A DNA stretch of 64,000 nt from Pseudomonas entomophila (GCF_013523125.1 NZ_JAAMQJ010000016.1:33493-97492); one strand, 5' to 3'; numbered from the stretch's first letter, positions 57,265 to 64,000 are shown. Program-made: numbers and translations. The notes: generated from the sequence alone by a model not told the origin.

Positions 57265-58110
57265 ATGGGTTTTCTTCTCGTCCTTCCGATCCTCATCTGC
57301 GGTTTCATCTACTGCAAATACAACTTCTACGACAAGACCCTCATTGCCAAGTATGAGGGTCAGTCGCTGTACCTGCACATCGCGATGCGCGGCATCGTGC
57401 TGACGCTACCGTGGATCATTGCAGTCTTTCTGCTGGAATGGGCGAGCGGCGGATTCTGGGGGCTGGCCGACCTGCTGGCCCAACGCGGCTTCGCCAAGGA
57501 AGCCGAAAAGCACATGTTCACGACGTTGATTTTGGCGATCGTCCTCGGGCCGCCGTATGCCTACCTGGCGGCCCAGATCCGCTTCAAGATCACGCGCTAC
57601 CGCCATGGCCTGAAAACCGACTACCTGACCCGCCTGTTCATCCTCAAGACCATGCTGCCCACCAGCACTCACCAGGCGCAGCTGCTGGATTCGCTGTCCA
57701 AGAGGCGGCTGTACATGTTCAGCATGGACGATCGCAAGGTCTACATCGGCTGGGTCAAGAACTTCGGCAACCTCCAAGACCACGATTCCAACATCGACGA
57801 AGGCTTCTCGATCATCCCTATCTACAGCGGTTTTCGAGACAAGGACCGGCTCACGGTGGAATTCACCACCCCGTACGAAAAAGTCTACGAAGCCATCAAG
57901 GTCGAGCAAGCCAATGTCGCGGGGATGGGTAACGGCTCTGAAGATCGGTGCATCGGGAAAAGCAGCAGGCCCGATGAAATCGGCAGTCTGTTCACCATCA
58001 GTCTGCTGCAGAAACAGATCGTCTCGATGACGTTTTTCGATGGCGATGTCTGGAAACAATTCAAGAAAAACGAAATCCCCGCCGCCAAGGATGAACCTGC
58101 TGAATCCTGA
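57265..58110 (+). CDS. Two-helix membrane protein with large cytoplasmic domain, second of a two-gene insert
   Basis: 281 residues. Helices at about 2-17, 31-52 (GIVLTLPWIIAVFLLEW) and 85-103 (LILAIVLGPPYAYLAAQI), then a soluble domain (about 105-281) with RRLYMFSMDDRKVYIGWVKNFG and FSIIPIYSGFRDKDRLTVEFTTPYEKVY. No catalytic motif recognised. It belongs with the 71-residue gene 20 bases upstream. Placement in a prophage tail operon suggests a moron such as exclusion, defence or toxin, but nothing in the sequence proves it. Confidence 0.75.
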   Translation: MGFLLVLPILICGFIYCKYNFYDKTLIAKYEGQSLYLHIAMRGIVLTLPWIIAVFLLEWASGGFWGLADLLAQRGFAKEAEKHMFTTLILAIVLGPPYAYLAAQIRFKITRYRHGLKTDYLTRLFILKTMLPTSTHQAQLLDSLSKRRLYMFSMDDRKVYIGWVKNFGNLQDHDSNIDEGFSIIPIYSGFRDKDRLTVEFTTPYEKVYEAIKVEQANVAGMGNGSEDRCIGKSSRPDEIGSLFTISLLQKQIVSMTFFDGDVWKQFKKNEIPAAKDEPAES

Positions 58111-58181
58111 GGCCCTGCAGCTCACGTCCACACAGGTCAATCAGGCTGTAAAGGATCGCGCCGATCACGATCATCAGCCCC

Positions 58182-58770
58182 ATGACCGAACTTTCCAAAC
58201 TCCATCGCCTCCTGGAAAACCTGATCCGCTTTGGCATTGTCGCCGAGGTGCAACATCAGCCGCCCAGGGTCAAAGTTCGTACGGGTAGCCTCACCACGGC
58301 CTGGCTGCCTTGGATCGCGGATCGCGCCGGCGCCGACCAGCCATGGGATCCACCGACCGAAGGTGAGCAGGTGCTACTGCTCACCCCCAGCGGCCAACTG
58401 GCCAATGGCGTGGCCGTGACCGGCCTGTTCAGCGACGCCATCCCTGCCAACGGCGAGCGCACCGGCCTGCACTGACGCACCTACCGCGATGGCGCGGTGA
58501 TCGAATATGACAGCATGGCTCATCACCTCAATGCCGTGCTGCCCAACGGCGGCACCACCCGGCTGACCAGAACGGGCGGTATCCGTATTACCGGCCCGAT
58601 TTTCCATGAGGGCGATTACACCCAGACGGGTAAAGTTCACGCAGATCGGCAACCAGCAGATCGCGGGCGAAGCGGCGGTCTCCGTCGATGCTGCAGCCGC
58701 AGCCGCAGCCGCAGCCGCCGGCGTCAGCCTAGTGGGTCACACGCATGGGGTCGTGAAAGGGATCGGACCA
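58182..58770 (+). pseudogene. Broken baseplate assembly protein gpV (P2-like)
   Basis: Frame 1 starts at MTELSKLHRLLENLIRFG and reads typical gpV (VKVRTGSLTTAWLPWI, PTEGEQVLLLTPSG) to a TGA at 58473-58475. After the stop the same frame continues to be gpV-like (TYRDGAVIEYDSMAHHLNAVLPNGG). Near 58630 the homology shifts frame and continues as QIAGEAAVSVDA, an Ala repeat encoded by GCAGCC units (58693-58717), and VGHTHGVV. One nonsense mutation plus one frameshift therefore disable it. Confidence 0.85.
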
Positions 58771-58925
58771 GACTGGCACACCAGAGACCACCTCATGAAC
58801 CGCATCACAGATGGTGGGAATGCTCGAGCACGCGTTGAAGCTCGACGGCGGCTGAAGTCGGCAACGGTAGGATGTGAGATTCGCTACAAGCCTCGCATCA
58901 GCAGCCGTTACATGACGTCAGAAAC

Positions 58926-58959
58926 GAAAAAGGCAGCCTCATGGGCTGCCCTTTTTTTA
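58926..58959. terminator. Intrinsic terminator
   Basis: AAAAAGGCAGCC, TCAT, GGGCTGCCCTTTTTTT. Works in both directions. It lies at the end of the old tail remnant, downstream of the tRNA scar on the minus strand. Confidence 0.88.
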
Positions 58960-59040
58960 CCTGAAATTCCCAATTTGCTCCCAAAAACGCTCCCAAATGG
59001 CAGGTCTCTGAGAAAAACTTGTTATAAATCAGGCACTTAC

Positions 59041-59097
59041 ATGGTGCGGACGAAGAGACTCGAACTCTTACAGCTTGCGCCGCTGGAACCTAAATCA
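59041..59097 (-). other. tRNA-Leu 3' fragment: prophage attachment site (att)
   Basis: On the minus strand the sequence runs from the anticodon loop TTTAGGTTCCAG (anticodon TAG) through the variable arm GGCGCAAGCT, the T arm GAGTTCGAGTCTC and the acceptor TCGTCCGCACCA. The D arm and 5' half are missing, replaced by phage DNA. This is the usual scar when a phage integrates in the 3' half of a tRNA gene and restores it at the other end. The intact gene should lie to the right, outside the window. It is not a functional tRNA. Confidence 0.88.
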
Positions 59098-59366
59098 TAG
59101 CTGTCACGATAAAAACCCAGTAAAATCAACAAGTTGAGCCGCCCGCAGCCGTTCACTTTTGTCTCAAAAAGCTACCAGAAGTACACGCCAGCAGATGGCG
59201 TAATTCACGATCTGTTCACGCCATTATGCTGGGTATCCCATCGAACTGAAGGATAACTTGTCGATTTTATTTTGACGGAGAATCGAGCACCTTAGCACCT
59301 CTAGGTAGCCAGCGATGCCACTCCGACTTCATACCAAGCATTCAGGTTTTCATCAGCGCTAATATC

Positions 59367-60041
59367 TCACTTTTGAATAACAGCTTTCGTTAACTTCAAC
59401 ATTTCTGGAGAAAAATGGTACATTCCTATTACAGCGAATACTGATAATGCAGAAACGAACATCAGTAAAAACCATGCAATGCCGGTATTTTTTAAAGTAT
59501 TAAATTGCCAACCAATAACCACATTAAACCCTACCAGCAAACACCAAAATATCAACAGCAGCGCCGACGCAGAAACTACACTCTCAGCTTTTGAAAAGAC
59601 ATTAATCGAGACAGTAATGAAGGCAAAGAAAGAAACAAATATTGACAAAGCAGAAACCGCACTGCCTTTTATATTTGAAATATCAGCCTCCAGCCTACCC
59701 TGCATTTCAGTAGACTTACTCAACCCATTATTTATCTCATCTAGCAAAGCCTTGGAGTTCTTTAACATGTCAGTTCCCTCTTTCAACATGTCAGATACTC
59801 TTACCTGCATCTGATTGGCGGAAGTCAATCGCTCATTCAGTACACGCTCAGCATTAGCGGCAGCAACCTTGGCCACAGACTTCATTAAGTCATCAGGCTT
59901 GACAGCACCAGCATCAGTGCTCACTGTGTTATTTACCGGACTTATAACATCCGGACTAAATGTTGAAGAACCTGTACCAGAAGATACTGTAGTATAGGAC
60001 CCTGTCGTATAAGCATCACTTCCTGTGGTAGAACTTCTCAT
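59367..60041 (-). CDS. AT-rich prophage-end membrane protein: coiled coil plus three helices
   Basis: 224 residues from the ATG at 60041; a TTG two codons earlier would overlap the upstream stop. Ser/Thr/Gly-rich disordered start (1-45), coiled coil about 52-125 (DLMKSVAKVAAANAERVLNERL and MLKEGTDMLKNSKALLDEINNGL), then helices at about 128-148, 155-176 and 188-207. GC content is far below the surroundings. It starts two bases after the stop of the next gene, so the two are translated as a pair. The architecture fits a membrane effector. No family recognised. Confidence 0.8.
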   Translation of the reverse strand: MRSSTTGSDAYTTGSYTTVSSGTGSSTFSPDVISPVNNTVSTDAGAVKPDDLMKSVAKVAAANAERVLNERLTSANQMQVRVSDMLKEGTDMLKNSKALLDEINNGLSKSTEMQGRLEADISNIKGSAVSALSIFVSFFAFITVSINVFSKAESVVSASALLLIFWCLLVGFNVVIGWQFNTLKNTGIAWFLLMFVSALSVFAVIGMYHFSPEMLKLTKAVIQK

Positions 60042-60043
60042 AA

Positions 60044-60706
60044 TCAAGACTCAACAAAACGCGCCAAACTTTCAATGCTTAACTCAACTTCAGCAGCGAC
60101 TATGAATTCCAAAACGCTATCCAATGATAGGTCTTTTTGCCCAGTAACCGTATTCAAATCACGATAAGCAACAACACCCTTCTCCGTACCTCTAATTGTA
60201 GCAGCACTAAAGTTGAACACATTATTACATCTCTGACCAAGTAAGTCAGTTTCCGCCACTGCATTAACCGAAAAATCGTAAACCCTAGGACCACCATGCC
60301 CACCAAAGTGCTGGGAGATGAATTGCCCAGGATTATCCATAGTCTTCAAATATCTTTTGACCAGGCCTATTCTAGAAAATTTGAACTCATGTCCCCCAAG
60401 GATTTCCGCCAAAATCTTAGCATTACTTAAAAACCTGTTTCTTTCCGCCTCATTCAATCCAAAGGGAAGATCGACTATAATATCGACCCTTACATTACTT
60501 AGGGTTACAGTGTAACCAACATCACTTTGGATTTGTAACCTGGGGACCTCATCTGCGAGACCAGGAAAATCCGGAATAAATGTAGGATTAGTACTACCAA
60601 TACTCAACTTTTTCCTACAGTCCACGCTAAATTCATCAGCAGGTATCGAGCATTTTTCCGTAAAAAACGCCAATTGATATGCGAAATGCGTGAAATCCCT
60701 GAACAT
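60044..60706 (-). CDS. AT-rich prophage-end soluble protein (TIGR04255-like?)
   Basis: 220 residues from the ATG at 60706 with AGGAA upstream; a frame 37 codons longer lacks a good start and coding character. It is soluble, with TFIPDFPGLADEVPRLQI, VRVDIIVDLPFGLNEAERN, FSRIGLVKRYL and KGVVAYRDLNTV. The overall pattern recalls the sporadic TIGR04255 family, but I am not sure. First gene of the pair with the membrane protein. AT-rich. Role unknown; sensor of a phage-borne defence or exclusion system is plausible. Confidence 0.75.
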   Translation of the reverse strand: MFRDFTHFAYQLAFFTEKCSIPADEFSVDCRKKLSIGSTNPTFIPDFPGLADEVPRLQIQSDVGYTVTLSNVRVDIIVDLPFGLNEAERNRFLSNAKILAEILGGHEFKFSRIGLVKRYLKTMDNPGQFISQHFGGHGGPRVYDFSVNAVAETDLLGQRCNNVFNFSAATIRGTEKGVVAYRDLNTVTGQKDLSLDSVLEFIVAAEVELSIESLARFVES

Positions 60707-60888
60707 AATATTCCTATTTATAACCAGCCATATGCATGCACGATTGATCTGAGCAGCCCCACAGGATCGCTCACATGTCAAGCCTCCTATTCTGGCAGCA
60801 TAGTAGGCTTTCGCCAACTATCTTGCGCGGACGTAGCTGACACTGGAAGGCCATAGAACACCGTGAGGGCGCTGTACCCACTGGATCT

Positions 60889-61089
60889 TCATTGAAAAGA
60901 CAATGTAGGTGTCCCAGCGTGAAGGTGATAGTCAGTCGCAGCCTTAATCTGCGCCTCATAGACCAGCCGCAGCCTTTCGACCGTGGCCGCTGGTTCTCCA
61001 CCCTCCTTCGCCTCCAGGTAGTCCCGATGGGCGTCCTTGGCCTGGAGGTACAGAGGGTGATCCGGCATAACCTGCTTGCCTGCTCCCAT
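60889..61089 (-). CDS. Small phage protein, tandem paralogue B
   Basis: 66 residues (GGAG before the ATG at 61089). All-helical, with YLQAKDAHRDYLEAKEGG and VERLRLVYEAQIKAATDYHLHAG. The last part matches the neighbouring upstream gene (VARLQLLADSAYEAAAGYQYHAAG), so the two come from a duplication. Typical of unassigned small proteins downstream of lysis genes in Pseudomonas prophages. Confidence 0.7.
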   Translation of the reverse strand: MGAGKQVMPDHPLYLQAKDAHRDYLEAKEGGEPAATVERLRLVYEAQIKAATDYHLHAGTPTLSFQ

Positions 61090-61101
61090 GATCCTGCTCC
61101 G

Positions 61102-61311
61102 TCAGTGGATTGTCGTTTTACCTAGCCCGGCCGCATGGTATTGGTAACCGGCCGCCGCCTCATAAGCTGAATCTGCCAGTAGCTGCAGGCGAGCGACTTC
61201 TTCAGGCAAGGCGCCGGCGGCCTCGGCTGCTCTGACCTCTCGGGTAGCGATGAGCGCACAGCGGATCAGGCTCTCACCAGCCAGCACCAGACCATTGAAC
61301 GTCTTTTTCAT
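61102..61311 (-). CDS. Small phage protein, tandem paralogue A
   Basis: 69 residues. Start MKKTFNGLVLAGESLIRCALIATREVRAAEAAG, then the motif shared with paralogue B. The gap between the two genes is 12 bases. No membrane helix, so it is not the missing holin. Function unknown. Confidence 0.7.
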   Translation of the reverse strand: MKKTFNGLVLAGESLIRCALIATREVRAAEAAGALPEEVARLQLLADSAYEAAAGYQYHAAGLGKTTIH

Positions 61312-61359
61312 GACAGGAGAAGGCCCCAGGGTTCACATATAGGACCTAGGCTAGCAGAG

Positions 61360-61875
61360 TCACTGCTTCAAGCGAGCCGTCCCACTGCCAAGCCCGTCGT
61401 ACTCCTGAGCGCATTGCAGCCCTGCTATTCGGGCCTGGTCATACGCTTTCGCCAGCTCTCCCGCTCGAGCATCAGCCCGTGCGAGCAGGTCGGAGAGCAC
61501 CATGGCGGCGCGGGTGGCTGCCTGGCCTCGGGCGATAGCGGCGGGATCCGGGCCGGCACAACTGACGGTGGCGGCGAGCTGGGCGGCGTCGTGCTGCAGC
61601 CGCTGGCCAGCAGCATCGGCGCCAGCAGCGCCAGCGTCAGCCACCTGGTGTTGTTCGTGTGCATGGGCTCTCGCCTCCTCCTGCGCCTGGACGCGTCGTT
61701 GTTCTTCCTCGCGGGCATCGCGCTGGCCCAGGGCCTCGGCCAGGCGGTCGCCGCTGTCGCGCTCCGCCGATGCGGCCAGGGCCTGGCTGCGCTCCACCGT
61801 CCGGCCGTGCTGGTAGGCGCCCCAGTACGACGCCAGCACCAGGGCCAGCAGGCCCAGCCGCACCGGCCAGGTCAT
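61360..61875 (-). CDS. Inner-membrane spanin subunit Rz-like (DUF2514)
   Basis: 171 residues. N-terminal signal-anchor (GLLALVLASYWGAYQHG) followed by a long Ala/Glu/Gln-rich coiled coil and a C-terminal segment with Cys. This is the i-spanin layout, which fuses inner and outer membranes at the end of lysis. It overlaps the endolysin gene by four bases and contains the o-spanin in another frame. Confidence 0.85.
   Translation of the reverse strand: MTWPVRLGLLALVLASYWGAYQHGRTVERSQALAASAERDSGDRLAEALGQRDAREEEQRRVQAQEEARAHAHEQHQVADAGAAGADAAGQRLQHDAAQLAATVSCAGPDPAAIARGQAATRAAMVLSDLLARADARAGELAKAYDQARIAGLQCAQEYDGLGSGTARLKQ
61425..61664 (-). CDS. Outer-membrane spanin Rz1-like lipoprotein, nested in Rz
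   Basis: 79 residues from an internal ATG, in a different frame inside the Rz gene. Lipoprotein signal TLALLAPMLLASGC, then Pro-rich STTPPSSPPPSVVP. Proline-rich lipoproteins nested in Rz are the hallmark of Rz1. The frame stays open further upstream without meaning. Confidence 0.85.
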   Translation of the reverse strand: MHTNNTRWLTLALLAPMLLASGCSTTPPSSPPPSVVPARIPPLSPEARQPPAPPWCSPTCSHGLMLERESWRKRMTRPE

Positions 61876-62315
61876 GCCAGCGCCCGCCGCACGCCTTCGT
61901 CGATTACCGCCGCCGAGTACGGGTTGCCGCCGTTCTCATGGACGATGATGCCCAGCACCATTCCGCGCAGCGTGGCCGGGTTCCTGATGTCGATCGGCGC
62001 CGTGGGGTGCACGCCGATGCGGGTGGCCACCGCGCGCGCATAGGCCTGGGTGTCGTTCTCGGTGCTCGGCGCCCAGCGGTTGATGGTCTCGAGCACGGTA
62101 TCGATGCCCTTGCCGCCGACACCGGGCATGCCGTCCTTGCCGCGGTAGTTGATCAGCAGCTTGCCCAGGGCACGGATGCCGTTATCCGGGGAGTCGAAGC
62201 GGGCGAAGCGCGGCTTGGGCACGCCCTCCTCCAGGCCCAACTGGCCGACCCAGGCGTTGCGGGGGTTGAAGTCGATGTTTCCGGGGTTGTTGTTGCGTAC
62301 ACCGCGTGCGGTCAT
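61872..62315 (-). CDS. Phage endolysin / peptidoglycan hydrolase
   Basis: 147 residues with GGAGA before the ATG. RNNNPGNIDF at the start, then PDNGIRALGKLLINYRGKDG and APIDIRNPATLRGMVLGIIVHENGGNPYS. This lysozyme-like structural protein family (RNNNPGN) occurs in Pseudomonas and other phages. Adjacent to Rz/Rz1, so it is the endolysin. No signal peptide, so it needs a holin, which I do not see in the window. Confidence 0.85.
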   Translation of the reverse strand: MTARGVRNNNPGNIDFNPRNAWVGQLGLEEGVPKPRFARFDSPDNGIRALGKLLINYRGKDGMPGVGGKGIDTVLETINRWAPSTENDTQAYARAVATRIGVHPTAPIDIRNPATLRGMVLGIIVHENGGNPYSAAVIDEGVRRALA

Positions 62316-62333
62316 GGGTTTTCTCCAGGAATG

Positions 62334-62357
62334 AAAAAGCCCGCGCGCGGCGGGCTT
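62334..62357 (-). terminator. Intrinsic terminator in the prophage
   Basis: On the minus strand AAGCCCGC, CGCGC, GCGGGCTTTTTC. It lies between the gene ending at 62376 and the endolysin, so the endolysin ribosome binding site follows directly. Confidence 0.8.
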
Positions 62358-62375
62358 GGTGGGTGCAGCGGGCCG

Positions 62376-62603
62376 TCAGGCGGCGGTGTCGGTCTCGTCG
62401 GTCGGCGCCGGCTCGGCTGGCTCCTTTGCCGTGATCGATACCTTGGCCGTGTACTCCTTCAGCACCTGGGCGGTGTAAACCTGGGCGCCAGGGGACTGGG
62501 TCAGGATCTCGCGGGCCCGAGCATCAGCCTCCTCCTGGGTGGCGTAGCGGACCGAGTTGGTGACGTCGTAGCCGTTGCTGACGTTGATGGCGATATAAGG
62601 CAT
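62376..62603 (-). CDS. Small phage protein
   Basis: 75 residues from the ATG at 62603 (GGAGAAAA upstream). MPYIAINVSNGYDVTNSVRYATQEEADARAREIL, then a Lys/Ala/Glu/Pro tail ending TDETDTAA. The motif YATQEEADARA recurs in small prophage proteins, whose function I do not know. Confidence 0.7.
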   Translation of the reverse strand: MPYIAINVSNGYDVTNSVRYATQEEADARAREILTQSPGAQVYTAQVLKEYTAKVSITAKEPAEPAPTDETDTAA

Positions 62604-62620
62604 TGGGTTTTCTCCAGACA

Positions 62621-62643
62621 AAAATAAACCCGCAAGAGCGGGC
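62621..62643 (-). terminator. Short intrinsic terminator in the prophage
   Basis: On the minus strand CCCGC, TCTT, GCGGGTTTATTTTTG, just after the stop of the tail gene ending at 62661. Confidence 0.7.
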
Positions 62644-62660
62644 ATAGGTGGTTGTTGCGT

Positions 62661-62831
62661 TCAGTTCTTCGGGTATTGCTGCTTGACCTGCTGCAGGGTC
62701 GTGTAGAACGGCTCTGCCTTGGGGATCTCTCCTTGATCCATCGCGTGCCAGAGCATGTCCAGCTGCTCCTCAACGGGAGGGTATTCCTCCCGGCGCCGCT
62801 GCTGGTGGCAGCTGCTATGCCTGATCTTCAA
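62661..62831 (-). CDS. Small phage tail protein
   Basis: 56 residues from a TTG start with GGAGAG upstream; the frame is open earlier but overlaps the preceding gene. Text such as QQRRREEYPPVEEQLDMLWHAMDQGEI and TTLQQVKQQYPK is typical of the C-terminal domain of phage tail-fibre assembly proteins. It overlaps the previous gene by 17 bases. Confidence 0.7.
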   Translation of the reverse strand: MKIRHSSCHQQRRREEYPPVEEQLDMLWHAMDQGEIPKAEPFYTTLQQVKQQYPKN

Positions 62832-63198
62832 TGAACTCTCCCTCCCAGGTTTTTTGTGGGAATGCGTCGACCTTGATGAGATAGATGCCTGGGTGCTCAA
62901 ACTCGAGCACGATGTCGGTACCGTCCGCCGTGTACTCCTGCCCTTCTATGACCACGACCGCCCCAGCGGGCACCCCCTTGAGGAGATCGCCCACCAGGTG
63001 GGCCGTGCTGGCCGGGCGAGCCGTGAGAACTCCGCCGGGGGCGTAGTACGCTTCCGGGCTGACCGGAGCCACGATTTGCACGAAGGGCAGCGACGTGTTG
63101 GCCTTGATAATCTGGGGCGCGATCACAGCATCACAGCTGAGCACGCTGGTGATCTCCCCCGAGGGGGTGTAGGTGATGAATGTTGCAGGCATGCTCAT
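62815..63198 (-). CDS. Phage tail-fibre or minor tail protein
   Basis: 127 residues from the ATG at 63198 (GGGAG upstream), overlapping the tail tip gene by four bases (ATGA). MSMPATFITYTPSGEITSVLSCDAV, then IVAPVSPEAYYAPGGVL and a C-terminal part IVLEFEHPGIYLIKVDAFP with beta-strand character. The opening segment is common in small proteins that follow gpJ in Pseudomonas prophages. Confidence 0.75.
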   Translation of the reverse strand: MSMPATFITYTPSGEITSVLSCDAVIAPQIIKANTSLPFVQIVAPVSPEAYYAPGGVLTARPASTAHLVGDLLKGVPAGAVVVIEGQEYTADGTDIVLEFEHPGIYLIKVDAFPQKTWEGEFIEDQA

Positions 63199-64000
63199 CG
63201 TTTGGCTCCCATCACAAAGATAGTCCTGTTGGCCAAGCTCACAGTTTGGTCGTCCCCATACCATCTGACCTTGACCGCGTGCACGCCCGGCCCTACCGCA
63301 AGAGCACCTGATAAAGAAGGCGTGGTCTCTATCGCTGCACCCCCGGAGAACATAAGAGTCACACCGCTTATCTCCAATGTGAACTCCGAGGTCCTCACAC
63401 CACTTGTGTAGAACTGGCCACAGTTGAACGTCACAAACACATAACCAGCCGTATCCATGGGAATGGACACATTGAGTATGTCCATCCACTGACCCCGACC
63501 AGCTCCAGTTACAGAGCCGCCGATGCTATAGCTGATAGGGACAGTCACCGCGTTACCTCGAATACGCAGCGTGTCTATTTCAGCCACGCCGATCTTGGCA
63601 GCAGAGATCGAGGCATCTGCAATCTTGGCATTGCTGATACTGGCATCCGCGATCTTGGCGTTGGTGATGCTGGCATCGCGAATGTAGGCGTCGGCGATGA
63701 ACGTCTGGTTGCCCAGTACCGCAAACGGTGCCGAGAGGCTATCGCCCGAGGGGCTGAGTATTGCGAAGCGGCTCGCCAGTATTGCGAACGTCGATTGGAC
63801 CACGCCGCCTTTGTTTTCGATGCCGACAGCAAACCCGGCAGCATGACGGATGCCATTTGCTGTGATCTGCACTCTGACCACTTCCGAGGCACTTGCCACA
63901 TTGTTCAGGTCGGTCACAGCCTCGGAAGTCCTGTTCACCATGGCATTGGTATTGCCGAGGCTGGTCTGGGTGTCATCGACGCGCTTAGCCACCGCAGACA
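63195..64000 (-). CDS. Phage tail tip / host specificity protein J, C-terminal part (partial)
   Basis: The frame is open to the right edge, so the N-terminal bulk lies outside. DUF1983-type segment (TSEAVTDLNNVASASEV and ENKGGVVQSTFAILASRFAIL), then FIADAYIRDASITNAKIADASISNAKIADASIS, a pseudo-repeat forming the trimer neck. A beta-rich receptor-contact end follows. In lambda-like phages this protein fixes host range. Confidence 0.88.
   Translation of the reverse strand, partial: SAVAKRVDDTQTSLGNTNAMVNRTSEAVTDLNNVASASEVVRVQITANGIRHAAGFAVGIENKGGVVQSTFAILASRFAILSPSGDSLSAPFAVLGNQTFIADAYIRDASITNAKIADASISNAKIADASISAAKIGVAEIDTLRIRGNAVTVPISYSIGGSVTGAGRGQWMDILNVSIPMDTAGYVFVTFNCGQFYTSGVRTSEFTLEISGVTLMFSGGAAIETTPSLSGALAVGPGVHAVKVRWYGDDQTVSLANRTIFVMGAKR

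Larger units (their letters stand above)
58776..59366. other. Region around the attachment scar
   Basis: No intact gene in about 590 bases. It includes decayed sequence to 58920, a terminator, a short AT-rich segment with two GCTCCCAAA repeats (near 58978 and 58989), the tRNA-Leu fragment, and about 270 AT-rich bases from the second prophage that probably include its attachment arm. Confidence 0.6.

Noticed and set aside
58693..58717. Short tandem repeat as a CRISPR or regulatory array
   Set aside because: Four GCAGCC units in frame encode an alanine run of gpV; no spacers.
59041..59097. Functional tRNA-Leu gene
   Set aside because: The 5' acceptor strand, D arm and half of the anticodon stem are missing.
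58606..59100. Plus-strand frame of 164 codons ending across the tRNA fragment
   Set aside because: Mixes the end of gpV, a terminator and antisense tRNA; the last residues are simply the reverse complement of tRNA-Leu.
62376..62603. Holin candidate in the lysis region
   Set aside because: None of the small genes here has hydrophobic helices suited to a holin; it probably lies outside the window or is absent.

Overview
The window reads as a chromosome segment of a Pseudomonas of the P. putida group. Coding sequence is GC-rich with C/G-ending codons. Pseudomonas hallmarks include the murein lipoprotein OprI, a cysteine-motif (APS-type) CysH, and the prpR-prpB-prpC-acnD-prpF and tig-clpP-clpX-lon-hupB-ppiD gene orders. 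REP-like repeats ending in CTCCCACAGG are also present. Species assignment is inference from family recognition, not from a database search.

Layout. 1-7.2 kb: an HPP/CBS membrane protein, a candidate sRNA, a BqsRS/CarRS-like two-component operon led by two PepSY proteins, a patatin, queD and two uncharacterised proteins. 7.2-19.8 kb: central and propionate metabolism. acnB sits behind a strongly structured leader, and the 2-methylcitrate operon prpR-prpB-prpC-acnD-prpF points towards it. Between the two, where related pseudomonads often carry prpD, lies an AT-richer three-gene cassette (2OG-Fe(II) oxygenase, hydrophobic protein, two-helix membrane protein). 20-23 kb: a retropepsin / 7TM inactive transglutaminase / ATP-grasp ligase operon. 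23-43 kb: housekeeping genes (pabB, cysH, cysB, aroF-type DAHP synthase, oprI, L,D-transpeptidase, tesA with an ABC exporter, greB, MltF-like transglycosylase, tatD, a chemoreceptor, a CHAD protein and a patatin). 43-51.5 kb: the proteostasis block ppiD, hupB, lon, clpX, clpP, tig. 51.5-54.8 kb: small genes plus an alcohol dehydrogenase with its divergent LysR regulator.

54.8-64 kb is mobile DNA. First comes a decayed P2/Mu-type tail module: a com-like gene overlapping a GH5 glycosidase, an IS3-family fragment, a gpS fragment, a two-gene insert and a broken gpV. Then comes the 3' part of a tRNA-Leu gene, acting as an attachment-site scar. Beyond it lies the end of a second, lambda-like prophage that continues past the window edge: tail tip protein, small tail genes, endolysin, nested Rz/Rz1 spanins, two tandem paralogues and, next to the attachment scar, a strikingly AT-rich two-gene module.

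How genes work together: CysB and CysH serve sulfate assimilation. PrpBC, AcnD and PrpF, together with AcnB, form the methylcitrate cycle under a GntR regulator with visible palindromic operators. OprI and the neighbouring L,D-transpeptidase plausibly form the lipoprotein-peptidoglycan link. The best candidates for undescribed biology are the AT-rich prophage-end pair (59.4-60.7 kb), the oxygenase cassette (10.3-12.4 kb), the two-gene insert in the tail remnant (57.0-58.1 kb) and the acnB leader.
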